DNA of 64,000 nucleotides from Thalassospira lucentensis (GCF_032921865.1 NZ_CP136684.1:3259001-3323000); one strand, 5' to 3'. Counted from the stretch's first letter, positions 9,261-17,190 are shown. Notes: generated from the letters alone by a model not told the origin. Numbers and translations are program-made.

Positions 9261-9294
9261 TTCTTGCGCCGGGGATGATGCCCCGGCGCAAGAA
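9261..9294. terminator. Long perfect hairpin between synthetase gene and potF
   Basis: Fourteen-base-pair perfect stem TTCTTGCGCCGGGG / CCCCGGCGCAAGAA with loop ATGATG, six bases after the synthetase stop. On the minus strand no T-run follows, so it could be a weak terminator or an mRNA-stabilising element setting a synthetase/PotF expression ratio. Confidence 0.6.
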
Positions 9295-9299
9295 TTCAA

Positions 9300-10649
9300 T
9301 CAAACGTTCAGCAGAAGGTGTTCACGCTCCCACGCGCTGATCACCGTCTGGTAGGCATCCCATTCGGCTTCCTTGACGGCCAGAACCGCGGCCGAAAATT
9401 CTTCGCCCAACAGGTCTTTTAGCGGTTTGCACCGATGGAATTTTGCCAGCGCCTCGTGGATGTGGCGGGGCAGGGAGTGTGCCCGGTCATAACCCGAACC
9501 CTCGATCTGGGCGGTCGGATCGATTTCCTCGATAATACCGAGCAAGCCGCAGGCAAGCGATGCCGCAATCGCCAGATACGGGTTGGCATCGGCACCCGGA
9601 ATCCGGTTTTCGATGCGGCGAGCATTGGCCGGACCGTTAGGCTGGCGCAGGCCGACCGTACGGTTATCAAGGGACCAGTGCATGTTGATCGGCGCATCCG
9701 ACCAGGGCTGCAAACGGCGATAGCTGTTCATGTTCGGTGCCAGAAGCGGCATTGCCGCCGGAAGGTAACGCTGCAGGCCGCCGACATAGTTCAGGAACAT
9801 CTGGGAATTGTCGCCATTGTCATCGGCAAACAGGTTTTTGCCTGTTTTGATGTCGATGACGCTCTGATGGATGTGCATGGCACTGCCCGGATGGTTGCCC
9901 ATCGGTTTGGCCATGAATGTGCCATAGACCCCATGTTTGAGCGCGGTTTCACGCAGCGTGCGTTTGAACAAGAATGCCTGATCGGCCAGTTCAAGCGGCG
10001 CACCGTGATTGAAGTTCATTTCAAGCTGGGCAGGGCCCGACTCGTGGCTCATGGTATCGGCGTCGATATCCATGGCTTCGCAATAATCATAAAGGTCTTC
10101 GATCAGCGGATCGAATTCGTTGATCGCATCAATGCCAAAGGCGTTCGATGCCCGTTCCGGGCGGCCCGAACGACCGATTGGCGGCTCAAGCGGGTTGTCC
10201 GGATCGGTGTTTTTTGCCACCAGATAAAATTCAAGTTCCGGGGCAATGATCGGCTTCATGCCGCGTTCTTCAAAGGCGGCCAGGACGCGTTTGAGAACGT
10301 GGCGCGGCGAGATCGACACCTCGTCGCCATAAAAATGGTAACAGTCGCAAATAATCTGTGCTGTCGGTTCTTCGTACCACGGCACGACGCGAATGGTTTC
10401 CGGATCGGGTACCATGACAACGTCTTTTTCCGCCGGGTCCAGAAACGCGTCGGTTTCTTCCGGGTAACCCCCGGTGACCGTCATGGAAAAAATTGCCTCG
10501 GGGATGGCAAGGCTTTTGGCTTCAAGCCCGCGCAAAAACTTTTGCGTTGGCAGAACCTTGCCTCGCGCCACCCCGGACATATCTGGGACAATACATTCGA
10601 CTTCTTCAATTTTGCGGTCAGAAAGCCACTTTTTGAGATCGGTACTCAT
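9300..10649 (-). CDS. puuA: Glutamine synthetase family, gamma-glutamylputrescine synthetase-like
   Basis: 449-residue type I glutamine synthetase fold. The beta-grasp N-domain (VECIVPDMSGVARGKVLPTQ) is followed by the catalytic domain with EFYLVAKN-type first metal-binding Glu (LELEFY equivalent at PELEFYLV), the second metal site near GPAQLEMNFNHG, GSAMHIHQSV with the metal-binding His, and the glutamate-binding NRIPGADANPYLAIAASLACG. The short N-domain and missing adenylylation Tyr segment separate it from GlnA. In Puu-type pathways this enzyme ligates glutamate to imported putrescine; adjacency to potF supports that, but other amine substrates are possible. ATG at 10649 chosen over a TTG at 10682. 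Confidence 0.85.
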   Translation of the reverse strand: MSTDLKKWLSDRKIEEVECIVPDMSGVARGKVLPTQKFLRGLEAKSLAIPEAIFSMTVTGGYPEETDAFLDPAEKDVVMVPDPETIRVVPWYEEPTAQIICDCYHFYGDEVSISPRHVLKRVLAAFEERGMKPIIAPELEFYLVAKNTDPDNPLEPPIGRSGRPERASNAFGIDAINEFDPLIEDLYDYCEAMDIDADTMSHESGPAQLEMNFNHGAPLELADQAFLFKRTLRETALKHGVYGTFMAKPMGNHPGSAMHIHQSVIDIKTGKNLFADDNGDNSQMFLNYVGGLQRYLPAAMPLLAPNMNSYRRLQPWSDAPINMHWSLDNRTVGLRQPNGPANARRIENRIPGADANPYLAIAASLACGLLGIIEEIDPTAQIEGSGYDRAHSLPRHIHEALAKFHRCKPLKDLLGEEFSAAVLAVKEAEWDAYQTVISAWEREHLLLNV

Positions 10650-10749
10650 GTGTAGTCGGACGCTTTCGCGCCAGTCCTTCAAAATTGCATTTTCTTGCTT
10701 TTTCCGGGCGTTTCCCGGTGAAATTCACAAGAAAGGAGGTTTGTCTTCG

Positions 10750-10818
10750 ATGAATTCAGAATGTTTTTTTGTTATTTGTTTCGATATTCGAATTTTGTGC
10801 GAACATTTCGGTGGATAG
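10750..10818 (+). CDS. Candidate 22-residue small protein or leader peptide
   Basis: ATG at 10750 is preceded nine bases upstream by AAAGGAGGT (10732-10740), the best Shine-Dalgarno match in the window. The frame gives 22 residues, begins MNSECFFVICFDIRI, has three Cys and a hydrophobic centre, and ends in TAG. It lies 101 bases before dgcN on the same strand, in the divergent synthetase/dgcN region. It may be a real small membrane peptide, a leader controlling dgcN, or chance; no terminator/antiterminator fold was recognised after it. Confidence 0.35.
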   Translation: MNSECFFVICFDIRILCEHFGG

Positions 10819-10919
10819 TCGAAGATATCAATTCATATATCTGGATGGCTCCCACCAAGTTGCGTTATAGTCGCCCCAGATTATAAGGGCAGCGGTTGGA
10901 CGCTGGTCAAGGAGGTAAA

Positions 10920-11924
10920 ATGAAAATCGAACATCCGTATCTTATGTTTCTTGGTGATGCACCGGACGAACTGGCTGCAAAAACCGCGATTGGCATCAAG
11001 CAGTGGCGCCCGGAATGGTGTGTCGCACAGCTAAGCCTTCCGGGCTGTCAGGCTGATCTTGGCCTGCCGGAAATGTCGATTGCCGAAGCCAAGGCCGCAG
11101 GCGTCAAAACCATCGTTCTGGGCGTTGCCAACCGTGGCGGCGTTATCGGACCGGCATGGATGGAAACCCTTCTGGCAGCGATTGATGCCGGTATGGATAT
11201 CGCCAATGGCCTGCATACGCGCCTTTCGACGATTCCCGAACTGGTCGAAGCCGCCAATGCCAAAGGCGTGAAACTTTTCGACGTCCGTCACTTTGATGGC
11301 AAATTGCCGATTGGCAATGGTGAAAAGCGCCCGGGCAAACGTGTCTTGGCGGTTGGCACCGATTGCTCGGTCGGGAAAATGTACACCGCACTGGCCCTTG
11401 ATGCCGAAATGAAAAAGCGCGGCATGAAGTCAACCTTCCGTGCGACCGGCCAGACCGGTATCTTCATCGCGGGCGAGGGCATTTCGGTTGATGCCGTGAT
11501 TTCGGACTTCATTTCCGGCGCGGTCGAGACGATTGCACCGGCCAACGAGCCTGATCACTGGGACGTTGTCGAAGGGCAGGGCAGCCTGTTCCATGCATCG
11601 TTTGCCGGTGTCTCCATGGGCCTGATCCATGGTTCGCAGCCCGATGCGATCATCGTCTGTCATGAACCGACCCGTACCCACATGCGCGGTCTGCCGGGTT
11701 ACAAGCTTCCGGACCTGAAAACCACGATGGAAGTCAACCTGATGCATGCACGCCTGACCAACCCCGATTGCGTGGTGGCCGGTTTCGCGATCAATACCAA
11801 GTCGCTTGACGATGCGGCTGCCAAAAAGCTTCTGGCCGAAGTCGAAGCCGAGTTTGGCCTGCCATGTGTTGACCCGGTTCGGACCGGTGTTGCACCGATC
11901 GTCGACAAACTGCAGGAGATCTGA
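10920..11924 (+). CDS. dgcN: DUF1611 protein, probable D-glutamate N-acetyltransferase
   Basis: 334 residues of the DUF1611 family: N-terminal Rossmann-like half (about 1-135) and a C-terminal P-loop half with GTDCSVGK (146-153) in place of a standard Walker A. In marine Proteobacteria such proteins, called DgcN, acetylate D-glutamate as the first step of a catabolic route (family knowledge from memory). Start fixed by AAGGAGGT directly upstream. The downstream enolase-family gene begins four bases past the stop region, giving the dgcN-dgcA pair. Older annotations call it a conserved P-loop protein of unknown function. Confidence 0.8.
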   Translation: MKIEHPYLMFLGDAPDELAAKTAIGIKQWRPEWCVAQLSLPGCQADLGLPEMSIAEAKAAGVKTIVLGVANRGGVIGPAWMETLLAAIDAGMDIANGLHTRLSTIPELVEAANAKGVKLFDVRHFDGKLPIGNGEKRPGKRVLAVGTDCSVGKMYTALALDAEMKKRGMKSTFRATGQTGIFIAGEGISVDAVISDFISGAVETIAPANEPDHWDVVEGQGSLFHASFAGVSMGLIHGSQPDAIIVCHEPTRTHMRGLPGYKLPDLKTTMEVNLMHARLTNPDCVVAGFAINTKSLDDAAAKKLLAEVEAEFGLPCVDPVRTGVAPIVDKLQEI

Positions 11925-11925
11925 T

Positions 11926-12906
11926 GTGCCGCGCATAAGTGTCACATCCGAAGTCTGGCCGCTGCGCGTGGCGTTCAAAATCTCGCGCGGGGCCAAGACC
12001 GAGGCCCATGTCGTCAAGGTCACCCTGACCGATGGTGAATTCACCGGATATGGGGAATGCGTTCCCTATGCCCGTTATGGTGAAACCGTCGAAAAAGTGA
12101 TTGCCGATATCGAGGCCCAGGCCGATGCCCTTTCGCGTGGTATGACGCGCAAGGAACTGCAGGACGCAATGAAGGCCGGTGCGGCGCGCAACGCAGTTGA
12201 TTGTGCCTATTGGGACCTTGAGGCAAAGCGGTTTGACCGCCGTGCCTGGGAACTTGCCGAGCGCAAGGCACCCGAAGGCCTGATTACGGCAGAAACGCTT
12301 AGCCTTGATACGCCTGATGCGATGCGTGAAGCCGCGCGCAAGGCGGCATCGGCACCGTTGCTCAAGCTAAAGCTTAACGGTGAAAACGTTCTCGAATCTG
12401 TTCGTGCGGTTCGGGAAGGCGCGCCGACATCGCGTTTGATCGTTGATGCCAACGAGGCATGGTCGATTGAACTGCTTGAAGATATCGGGGCCGAACTCGA
12501 CGCGCTTGGTGTGGAAATGATCGAACAGCCGCTGCCTGCCGGGCAGGATGATGGACTGCTTGATCTTGATTGTCCGGTGCTGCTTTGTGCGGATGAATCG
12601 ATCCATACCGTCGCCGATATCCCGCGCCTTGCGCAGCTTTACGACATGATCAATATCAAGCTCGATAAAACCGGTGGTCTGACCGGGGCGCTTGAGCTTG
12701 CCGATGCCGCCGCCAAGGTCGGCATGCAGATCATGGTTGGCTGCATGGTCGGGACGTCGCTTGCGATGGCGCCGGCCATGATCGTTGCTGCCGATGCGCG
12801 CATTGTCGATCTTGACGGGCCTCTCTGGATGGCAAAGGACCGCGAAAATGGTCTGGCGTTTGACAAGGGTGTTATGGGGCTTCCGGACCGGGCGCTTTGG
12901 GGCTGA
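11926..12906 (+). CDS. dgcA: Enolase-superfamily racemase, probable N-acetyl-D-glutamate racemase
   Basis: 326 residues, muconate-lactonizing/dipeptide-epimerase subgroup. Catalytic residues are visible: KLK at 147-149 (acid/base Lys), metal ligands in VDANEAW (Asp174), MIEQPLP (Glu200) and CADESIH (Asp223), and the second Lys in NIKLDKTGG (about 245). Start is a GTG at 11926 with AGGAG eight bases upstream; the nearby ATG at 11924 is out of frame. By itself it resembles L-Ala-D/L-Glu epimerase YcjG, but pairing with the DUF1611 gene favours racemisation of N-acetyl-D-glutamate to the L form. Confidence 0.8.
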   Translation: MPRISVTSEVWPLRVAFKISRGAKTEAHVVKVTLTDGEFTGYGECVPYARYGETVEKVIADIEAQADALSRGMTRKELQDAMKAGAARNAVDCAYWDLEAKRFDRRAWELAERKAPEGLITAETLSLDTPDAMREAARKAASAPLLKLKLNGENVLESVRAVREGAPTSRLIVDANEAWSIELLEDIGAELDALGVEMIEQPLPAGQDDGLLDLDCPVLLCADESIHTVADIPRLAQLYDMINIKLDKTGGLTGALELADAAAKVGMQIMVGCMVGTSLAMAPAMIVAADARIVDLDGPLWMAKDRENGLAFDKGVMGLPDRALWG

Positions 12907-12944
12907 TCCTGTTCCAGAAGGGTTGCGATCTGCCTTGATTATTG

Positions 12945-12983
12945 CCGCCATACCGGGTTTCCGGTGTGGCGGTTTCTTTTTAT
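12945..12983 (+). terminator. Terminator after dgcA
   Basis: Twelve-base-pair stem CCGCCATACCGG / CCGGTGTGGCGG (one G-T pair), loop GTTT, then TTTCTTTTTA. Confidence 0.85.
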
Positions 12984-13187
12984 CGCATGACGGCCTTGCC
13001 CTTTATTGCGAGTCGCGAATGTTTCTTAGTTCGCCTTAGGGTTTTGCGAGTGAAGTGTATCGGAAAAACAACCTGAAGACGTTAATTTGCGTTCGACTTT
13101 GTGTTGAAACAGGTGCTTATTTGCATTTTTTCACTCGCGGTTAGTTAAAAATTAATTCAAATTTATACAGCCACCTCTTCTGGATAG

Positions 13188-14477
13188 TTGAATTGGCGGT
13201 TAAATCAGGGAACGATCATAAAAATTTCGGGGCTGCTGTGGCTCCTTCGCAAAGATGAGTTGGAGCTGATCCGCGTGCTATCTGGTCCCCGAAGAGATAG
13301 TCGGCGCTTCGCAGGGCCACTGCGTTGCCGCTATCGAGATTTCCTTTACACGCCCCGGCATGCAGAATTGCTGCATCTGCGGCGCAAGGAATCGGTCCAG
13401 CTGACTGCACGCTTCGCGGCCTTTTTCACCCTCGTTCTGCTGGCGCTTGTCCCGATCTGGGACGGGGCTTTTGGTAATGGCTTTTGGCAATCGCAAACCG
13501 TGATCATGCGCTTCCTCGTCATGGGGATTGCGATTGCGGTGCTGATCAATCGTGCGGTCAGTTCCCGATGGCGACGACGTGCGCCTTATCTGCCGATGCT
13601 GTTCCTTGTGATTGCTGCCACCCTGCTTTGCGGTTTTTCCGGGCTTGATCCGGATGCCTCGCCCAAGATGCTGACCGCGCACAGTTTCCTTCTGCTTGGT
13701 ATCGTTGTTCTGGTAGCGATCATGCCTTTGACGCTGGTTGAGGCGGGGATAATGGTCTCGCCCATACTCGTCCTGCTGGTTTTTGGGGCGCAGGGGCCGG
13801 TTGCCAGTGGCTATGTTCCGGTTGAAATGATCCTGTCGGTTCTGCTGCCGCTTGCGGTAATGGCGGCATCGGTGCAGCTTTACCGTACGATTGTTGCCGC
13901 CCAGGAAATCGCGATTGATCCGCTGACAGGCGTTTATACCCGTGCCTTTGGCATGGAAATGCTGCGACTGAATTTTGAAACCGCCTATCGGAAACGCAGT
14001 CCGCTGACCGTGGCCTTTGTCGATCTTGATGATTTTAAAAAGATCAATGACCAGTTTGGTCATGATTACGGTGATCGTATTCTTGAGGAAGCCGGGCGCA
14101 ATCTGGCGCAACGGTTCCGTCGTGCCGATCTGGTGATCCGCTGGGGTGGCGAGGAATTCCTTGTTATTCTGCCGGATCTCACGCTGGATCGTGCGAACGA
14201 TGTCATGCATCGCGTCATGTCACCCGGTCTGGCTGCTCTTGCCAATGGCATGACGCAGCAGGCCAGCTACGGCCTTGCCGAACGGATCGAAGACGCCATT
14301 TCACAGCCGCATAACCTGATCGATCTGGCGGATCAGCGGATGTATGACGCCAAAAAACGTCATGACCGCGAACAGATCGTTGCTGATGGCCTGTCGGGCC
14401 GCAAGGTGGCAAAGCCGGTATCGGTCAAATCATCGGTCCGGGCGGATGGCAAGATCGTCAATCAGACCCTGAACTAG
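13188..14477 (+). CDS. Membrane-bound diguanylate cyclase (GGDEF)
   Basis: About 429 residues. After a basic N-terminus, five or six membrane segments occupy residues about 75-230, then a GGDEF domain (about 243-400). Catalytic motif is GGEEF (320-324) with the metal-binding FVDLDDFKKIND segment, and the inhibitory I-site RRAD (311-314) sits exactly five residues before it, so an active, product-inhibited c-di-GMP synthase is predicted. No known sensory domain was recognised in the membrane part. The start is uncertain: only a TTG at 13188 opens the frame and no ribosome site precedes it; the true start may lie up to 70 codons further in. Confidence 0.85.
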   Translation: MNWRLNQGTIIKISGLLWLLRKDELELIRVLSGPRRDSRRFAGPLRCRYRDFLYTPRHAELLHLRRKESVQLTARFAAFFTLVLLALVPIWDGAFGNGFWQSQTVIMRFLVMGIAIAVLINRAVSSRWRRRAPYLPMLFLVIAATLLCGFSGLDPDASPKMLTAHSFLLLGIVVLVAIMPLTLVEAGIMVSPILVLLVFGAQGPVASGYVPVEMILSVLLPLAVMAASVQLYRTIVAAQEIAIDPLTGVYTRAFGMEMLRLNFETAYRKRSPLTVAFVDLDDFKKINDQFGHDYGDRILEEAGRNLAQRFRRADLVIRWGGEEFLVILPDLTLDRANDVMHRVMSPGLAALANGMTQQASYGLAERIEDAISQPHNLIDLADQRMYDAKKRHDREQIVADGLSGRKVAKPVSVKSSVRADGKIVNQTLN

Positions 14478-14512
14478 GCCTGTTTCCGAAATCAATCATC
14501 CTGCCTTTTTGC

Positions 14513-14539
14513 CGGTCACACGTTCTGTGGCCGTTTTTT
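14513..14539 (+). terminator. Terminator after diguanylate cyclase gene
   Basis: Stem CGGTCACA / TGTGGCCG (one G-T pair), loop CGTTC, followed by six T. Confidence 0.75.
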
Positions 14540-14915
14540 ATGCCGTATCGAAGCGAATCCCGTTTTTGTCGGGCCGGTTCGGCCAATATGTTTTCCAATG
14601 TATTTTTCCGCGTCAACGCTCCTGAAACCGTGAAACTGAGAGTTTCTGCGGGTTTTGAGCATATTCTCATGGCGGGAATCGAAGGGGGAATTTTCGAATT
14701 TATCGATGGAATCGCAGGTTTTCTGTCATTCCCTTGCATTCTGATTCGCTGTAAGTCGCCAAATTTTCACAAATGAACCGGCATCGGGAATGGGGGCAAT
14801 GCTGAAAAAGTGACCTCAGATGGGCGGGATTCAGTTCGAAAAAGTGTCAGTTTGGTGAAATTTTGATCAAAAAAAGTGCATTTATTTTTTTGATAAAAAA
14901 ATAGTCAAAAACGTG
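14540..14915. other. AT-rich intergenic stretch before the sRNA
   Basis: About 375 bases with no supportable gene. The last 100 bases are rich in A and T tracts (TTTTGATCAAAAAAA, TTTTTTTGATAAAAAAA), which may act as an UP-element or curved DNA for the sRNA promoter that follows. Confidence 0.5.
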
Positions 14916-14944
14916 TTGCGTCCGCGCGATCTAATGGGTAATGT
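14916..14944 (+). promoter_or_regulatory. Sigma-70-type promoter of the sRNA
   Basis: TTGCGT (14916-14921) and TAATGT (14939-14944) separated by exactly 17 bases, just after the AT tracts; predicted transcription start near 14951. Confidence 0.55.
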
Positions 14945-14950
14945 CTATTT

Positions 14951-15057
14951 GTGCGCTGCGGTAGGACGCAGTGCATTCCGGCGAGCGACTTGTCGCTCGT
15001 TTCTTGGACGTTTCCTCCCTAGACTTGGGCCGCTGTCACAGGCGGCCTTCTTTTTTG
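14951..15057 (+). ncRNA. mmgR: mmgR / alpha-r8 family small RNA
   Basis: Transcript predicted from about 14951 (or a shorter 78-nt form from about 14980) to the T-run at 15057. Three hairpins: 14951-14976 (TGCGCTGCG / CGCAGTGCA with one G-U), 14982-14999 (CGAGCGAC / GTCGCTCG), and the terminator GGCCGC / GCGGCC followed by TTCTTTTTT. Between the second and third lies the unpaired TTTCCTCCCT (15011-15020), identical to the decamer I recall as the invariant core of the alphaproteobacterial alpha-r8/MmgR family (Rfam suhB family). In Sinorhizobium MmgR limits polyhydroxybutyrate storage and binds Hfq; the CCUCC core can pair with Shine-Dalgarno sequences. Target here unknown. Confidence 0.8.
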
Positions 15058-15228
15058 CCTGAATTCCAAAGATTTGCGGGGATTTCAGGGAGCAGGAATT
15101 TTCACCGAAAATATCATCATGCCGCCTACGCGGAATTGTGCAGTGCAAATCGCGCATTGGTTAAAGGCCGGTGCTGATCTTTTTCGGGATGGGGATTTCC
15201 TGCCTGATTGGTACTCGGCAATCCAAAA

Positions 15229-15262
15229 GAAAAGGCACTGTCTGTCTAACCAGTGCCTTTGG
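15229..15262 (-). terminator. Terminator after GNAT acetyltransferase gene
   Basis: Perfect stem AAAGGCACTG (15231-15240) / CAGTGCCTTT (15251-15260); on the minus strand followed by TCTTTTGG. Confidence 0.8.
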
Positions 15263-15296
15263 TGGTTTGTCGTGCGATAGGGCGCATTGTGTCGGA

Positions 15297-15908
15297 TTAT
15301 TTTTCCCGTCCCGGATCGTGTTCCGGGAAGTTGCCGTCACCGTCGCCAAGGCCGCGCTGCATGATCACGCTATCGACCCAGCGGCCAAGTTTGAAGCCTG
15401 CCGATTGCAATGTGCCTGCCACCCGAAAGCCAAGGCGTGCGTGCAACCCGATAGAGGCCACGTTGGCGCTGTCGCCGATCACGGCGACCATCTGGCGATA
15501 GCCAAGGGCGGTACAGCGTCTGATCAGCTGGGACAGAAGCGCGCGACCGGCACCCTTGCCGACGACATCGGGCGCGATATAGATCGTGTCTTCGACCGTA
15601 AAACGATACGCCGGACGCGGGCGATAGGCGCCGGCATAGGCAAAACCCTCGACCCGGCCGTCGATTTCGGCAACGAGATAGGGCAGGCCGCGTTCGCGGA
15701 CATGCTGCCAGCGCGATGTCAGTTCGGCGATTTCAGGCGCGCGTTCTTCGAACGAGGCCAGGCCATGCAGGACATGGTGGCCGTAAATCTCGGTGATGCG
15801 GCCAAAATCTTCTGGCTCGGCATCCCGGATCACAAGATCCTCGAGGGAGGCGTCGCCATTTGGCATCGGTTTGCCCGATGGTGAGGAAGAAACGGGGCTG
15901 GTGGTCAT
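15297..15908 (-). CDS. GNAT acetyltransferase, phosphinothricin/methionine-sulfoximine type
   Basis: 203 residues; a 25-residue low-complexity head, then the GNAT fold. Characteristic for the Pat/Bar/MddA group: EIYGHHVLHGLASFEERAP, the AYRPRPAYRFTVEDTIYIAP segment (about 93-112), acetyl-CoA loop VVGKGAGRALL and the QMVAVIGDSANVASIGLHARLGF block. Known members acetylate phosphinothricin, methionine sulfone or sulfoximine. Its ATG shares one base with the stop of the upstream amidohydrolase gene (TGATG), so the two are co-translated. Confidence 0.88.
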   Translation of the reverse strand: MTTSPVSSSPSGKPMPNGDASLEDLVIRDAEPEDFGRITEIYGHHVLHGLASFEERAPEIAELTSRWQHVRERGLPYLVAEIDGRVEGFAYAGAYRPRPAYRFTVEDTIYIAPDVVGKGAGRALLSQLIRRCTALGYRQMVAVIGDSANVASIGLHARLGFRVAGTLQSAGFKLGRWVDSVIMQRGLGDGDGNFPEHDPGREK

Positions 15909-16774
15909 CAGAAGGGATTCCCGTCAAGATCGTGGAAGCACGATATCAGATGCGTCATCTGTTCGCGCAGGGTGTCAAATCCGCGATGGGGCGTGATCGT
16001 GTCCTCGTCCATGTAAAGCGAGCGTGAAAGCTCGATCTGCAGGCTGTGCACATGGTCTTCCGGTTGCCCGTAATGGCGCGTGCAGAACCCGCCTGCATAT
16101 GGATCATTGTGCGACGGGGTAAAGCCCAGATCGCGGACACGATCTTCGACAAAGCGCGTCAAAGACGGATGGCAGGAACTTCCATAGCAATCGCCCAGAA
16201 CCAGATCAACGCGGTTTTTGCTGCTGTCGACAGAATCCCCGGGCATCGAATGGCAATCAATCAGGATGCAATAGCCAAACTGGTCACGCGTTGCATCAAT
16301 CAGCTTGCGAAGCGCACTGTGATAGGGATGGTAATAGGTATCGATCCGGTGCATCGCCTCGGCGACCGGCAGGCGCGCCTTGTATATCTCGATCCCGCCA
16401 CTGACGACGCGCGGGATTGATCCCAACCCCGAAAGGGCCCGCATCGAATGAATATCCGCATCCGAAGGCAGGGGGCCATCAAACATGCGCGGGTCAAGCT
16501 CCAGCGCCCCGCGATTGACATCGACAAAGGCACGCGGAAATGTCGCGCACAGCATCGGTGCGCCAAGCTTGGGCGCGCTGGCAAAAAGCTGATCGACAAA
16601 GGCATCCTCGGATGCACGGAGCGCAAACGAGTCAATACGGGCAATCTCGATCAATTCCTGCGGATAATGGCGCCCGGAATGGGGCGATGCAAACACCACC
16701 GGCAGGGTTTGCCGGGATGGCAGGATGACGGTTGCCGGTCCACTGCCGGTAAGATCCGATGGCAACTGGTTCAT
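15908..16774 (-). CDS. N-formylglutamate amidohydrolase family protein
   Basis: 288 residues, PF05013 fold. Seen: VFASPHSGRHYP (zinc ligand His), LRASEDAFVDQLF with the catalytic Glu/Asp pair, FPRAFVDVNRG, the YYHPYHSAL segment and ILIDCHSMPG with another zinc ligand. HutG-type members release formate from N-formylglutamate in histidine breakdown, but no hut gene is near; related proteins cleave other N-acylated amino acids. Coupled to the GNAT gene downstream, suggesting an acylation/deacylation pair acting on an amino acid. Confidence 0.85.
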   Translation of the reverse strand: MNQLPSDLTGSGPATVILPSRQTLPVVFASPHSGRHYPQELIEIARIDSFALRASEDAFVDQLFASAPKLGAPMLCATFPRAFVDVNRGALELDPRMFDGPLPSDADIHSMRALSGLGSIPRVVSGGIEIYKARLPVAEAMHRIDTYYHPYHSALRKLIDATRDQFGYCILIDCHSMPGDSVDSSKNRVDLVLGDCYGSSCHPSLTRFVEDRVRDLGFTPSHNDPYAGGFCTRHYGQPEDHVHSLQIELSRSLYMDEDTITPHRGFDTLREQMTHLISCFHDLDGNPF

Positions 16775-16878
16775 TGTCGTTTGTTATATCTTCCCTAAAC
16801 TGGATGATGATCATAGCAACAGCGATCCATCCCGTCCCCCATAGATGAAGATTTTTTGTCAAAAAACCAATTGAGGGG

Positions 16879-16907
16879 TTGCACCTTTTTCTGCCTTGGG
16901 CTAAATA
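16879..16907 (+). promoter_or_regulatory. Promoter of the tRNA-Val operon
   Basis: TTGCAC (16879-16884), 17-base spacer, TAAATA (16902-16907), then a GC-rich discriminator typical of stable RNA promoters. A small CGCCGT / ACGGCG hairpin follows in the leader. Confidence 0.6.
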
Positions 16908-16980
16908 CCGCCTCGCCGTCACAAACGGCGCTGGCCAAGCCTTCCGCTTTGAAGGCCGGTCAGATGAAAGATGGGTTAGA

Positions 16981-17058
16981 GGGCCTATAGCTCAGTTGGT
17001 TAGAGCGTTCGCTTGACATGCGAGAGGTCACAAGTTCGAAGTCTTGTTAGGCCCACCA
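16981..17058 (+). tRNA. tRNA-Val(GAC), copy 1, T-loop has one extra base
   Basis: Full cloverleaf with acceptor GGGCCTA / TAGGCCC, encoded CCA, anticodon GAC at 17015-17017 and D-arm AGCTCAGTTGGTTAGAGC. Identical to copy 2 except for an added A in the T-loop (TTCGAAGT, eight bases, instead of TTCGAGT). A seven-base T-loop is nearly universal, so this copy may fold poorly, be a pseudogene, or reflect a sequencing error. Confidence 0.85.
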
Positions 17059-17075
17059 TCTTTCCCCAAATACAG

Positions 17076-17152
17076 GGGCCTATAGCTCAGTTGGTTAGAG
17101 CGTTCGCTTGACATGCGAGAGGTCACAAGTTCGAGTCTTGTTAGGCCCACCA
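17076..17152 (+). tRNA. tRNA-Val(GAC), copy 2
   Basis: 77 nt including CCA. Acceptor GGGCCTA / TAGGCCC, anticodon loop TTGACAT with GAC at 17110-17112, T-arm ACAAG-TTCGAGT-CTTGT with normal seven-base loop. Seventeen bases after copy 1, same transcript. Confidence 0.95.
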
Positions 17153-17158
17153 TTTCCT

Positions 17159-17190
17159 CCCCGCCGGTTTCCGAGCGGGGCTTTGTGTTT
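17159..17190 (+). terminator. Terminator of the tRNA operon
   Basis: Stem CCCCGC / GCGGGG around 17159-17180 followed by CTTTGTGTTT. Confidence 0.7.

Noticed and set aside
14540..14776. 78-codon plus-strand frame after the diguanylate cyclase terminator
   Set aside because: No ribosome site, begins inside the terminator T-run, no recognisable features.
16981..17152. Tandem tRNA genes as a possible integration site (attachment site)
   Set aside because: No integrase, no direct repeat of the tRNA 3' end elsewhere in the window; SemiSWEET and ABC genes downstream look native.
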